DNA from: Deltaproteobacteria bacterium
GTDB lineage: Bacteria > Desulfobacterota > Binatia > UTPRO1
Direction: 5' to 3'
Assembly (NCBI GenBank): GCA_016200545.1
Contig: JACQEO010000087.1
Location: 90,448-154,447 of the forward strand
DNA: 64,000 nucleotides
The translations under genes were made by a program, and so were the position numbers. Below the pieces are notes generated by a model. It searched no databases. It had not been told where the DNA came from and saw nothing but the letters and a program-made list of their open reading frames with translations. Position 1 is the stretch's first letter, and each line of letters opens with the position of its first letter. Shown piece after piece: positions 63,882 through 64,000 of this stretch.

Positions 63882-64000
63882 CTACGCGGCTTTCAAGAGG
63901 CGGTCGAGGCGCTGGAAGCGGTCGACGACGGCCGGTGCGCGTCCGACGTCGAGGGTGGCGTAGCCGTCCGGGTGGAGGAGGACGCCGGCGCGATCGAAGC
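63882..64000 (-). CDS. C-terminal end of a gene running off the right edge
   Basis: Thirty-eight codons ending in TAG at 63882-63884: the peptide starts FDRAGVLLHPDGYATLDV and ends RFQRLDRLLKAA. The frame is open to the edge with normal GC-third-position usage. The rest is outside the window and no family can be assigned. Confidence 0.5.
   Translation of the reverse strand, partial: FDRAGVLLHPDGYATLDVGRAPAVVDRFQRLDRLLKAA

Overview
This is a GC-rich chromosomal window, probably close to the replication origin of a Gram-negative, deltaproteobacteria-like organism. The evidence is the dnaA-dnaN-gyrB-gyrA block with a parB gene nearby, plus outer-membrane biology: a PagL-type lipid A deacylase, several lipoproteins, and a DsbD. 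The partial atp operon (hemL-atpZ-atpI-atpB-atpE) beside parB, the pair of a thiolase-like and a DUF35 protein, and two small recurrent protein families suggest an uncultured lineage such as Binatota. That placement is inference; no rRNA is present.

Layout. 1-6.5 kb: secreted Cys-rich protein, thiolase-like/DUF35 pair, lipoprotein, flippase-like membrane protein, CDP-alcohol phosphatidyltransferase, Smr protein and a small HTH regulator. 6.6-13.2 kb: Mrp-type Fe-S carrier, two lysophospholipid acyltransferases, an acyl-CoA ligase, an orphan histidine kinase and a short-chain dehydrogenase. 13.3-24.4 kb: mutS2, hslO-dsbD, pagL, a ribBX-type gene, glmS-glmU. 24.5-29.5 kb: flavin reductase, L,D-transpeptidase, second histidine kinase, and a tightly overlapping four-gene operon (SDR, LMW phosphatase, CoA-binding protein, NUDIX). 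29.8-35.4 kb: zincin and a glycerol/ether-lipid operon glpD - ADPS-like flavoprotein - glpK-like - HAD with 4-base start/stop overlaps. 35.4-44.8 kb: cold-shock protein, penicillin-binding carboxypeptidase, L,D-transpeptidase, a LexA/UmuD-type S24 peptidase without a DNA-binding domain, gshA, two paralogous small proteins, and a CNNM/CorC-type membrane protein. 44.8-58.8 kb: parB, atp genes, hemL, dnaA, dnaN, gyrB, gyrA, padR, gpsA and a small zinc-binding protein.

From about 58.8 kb to the right end the character changes. Genes are short or unfamiliar, intergenic regions are long, and repeats and hairpins are frequent. This looks like an accessory or defence region. Its centre is a two-gene operon encoding a DinD homologue and a fusion of a P-loop domain with a deoxycytidylate deaminase, the architecture of the anti-phage enzyme AvcD. 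It is transcribed divergently from a gene with a probable winged-helix (HARE-like) domain, across a 102-base region holding three copies of a GCTGGCG motif. A small HNH nuclease, unknown genes and two structured non-coding segments follow. This cluster is the best candidate for an undescribed system in the window.

Genes were called by reading translations and motifs by eye. Starts were moved where a Shine-Dalgarno sequence, signal peptide or start/stop overlap argued for it. No database search was possible.
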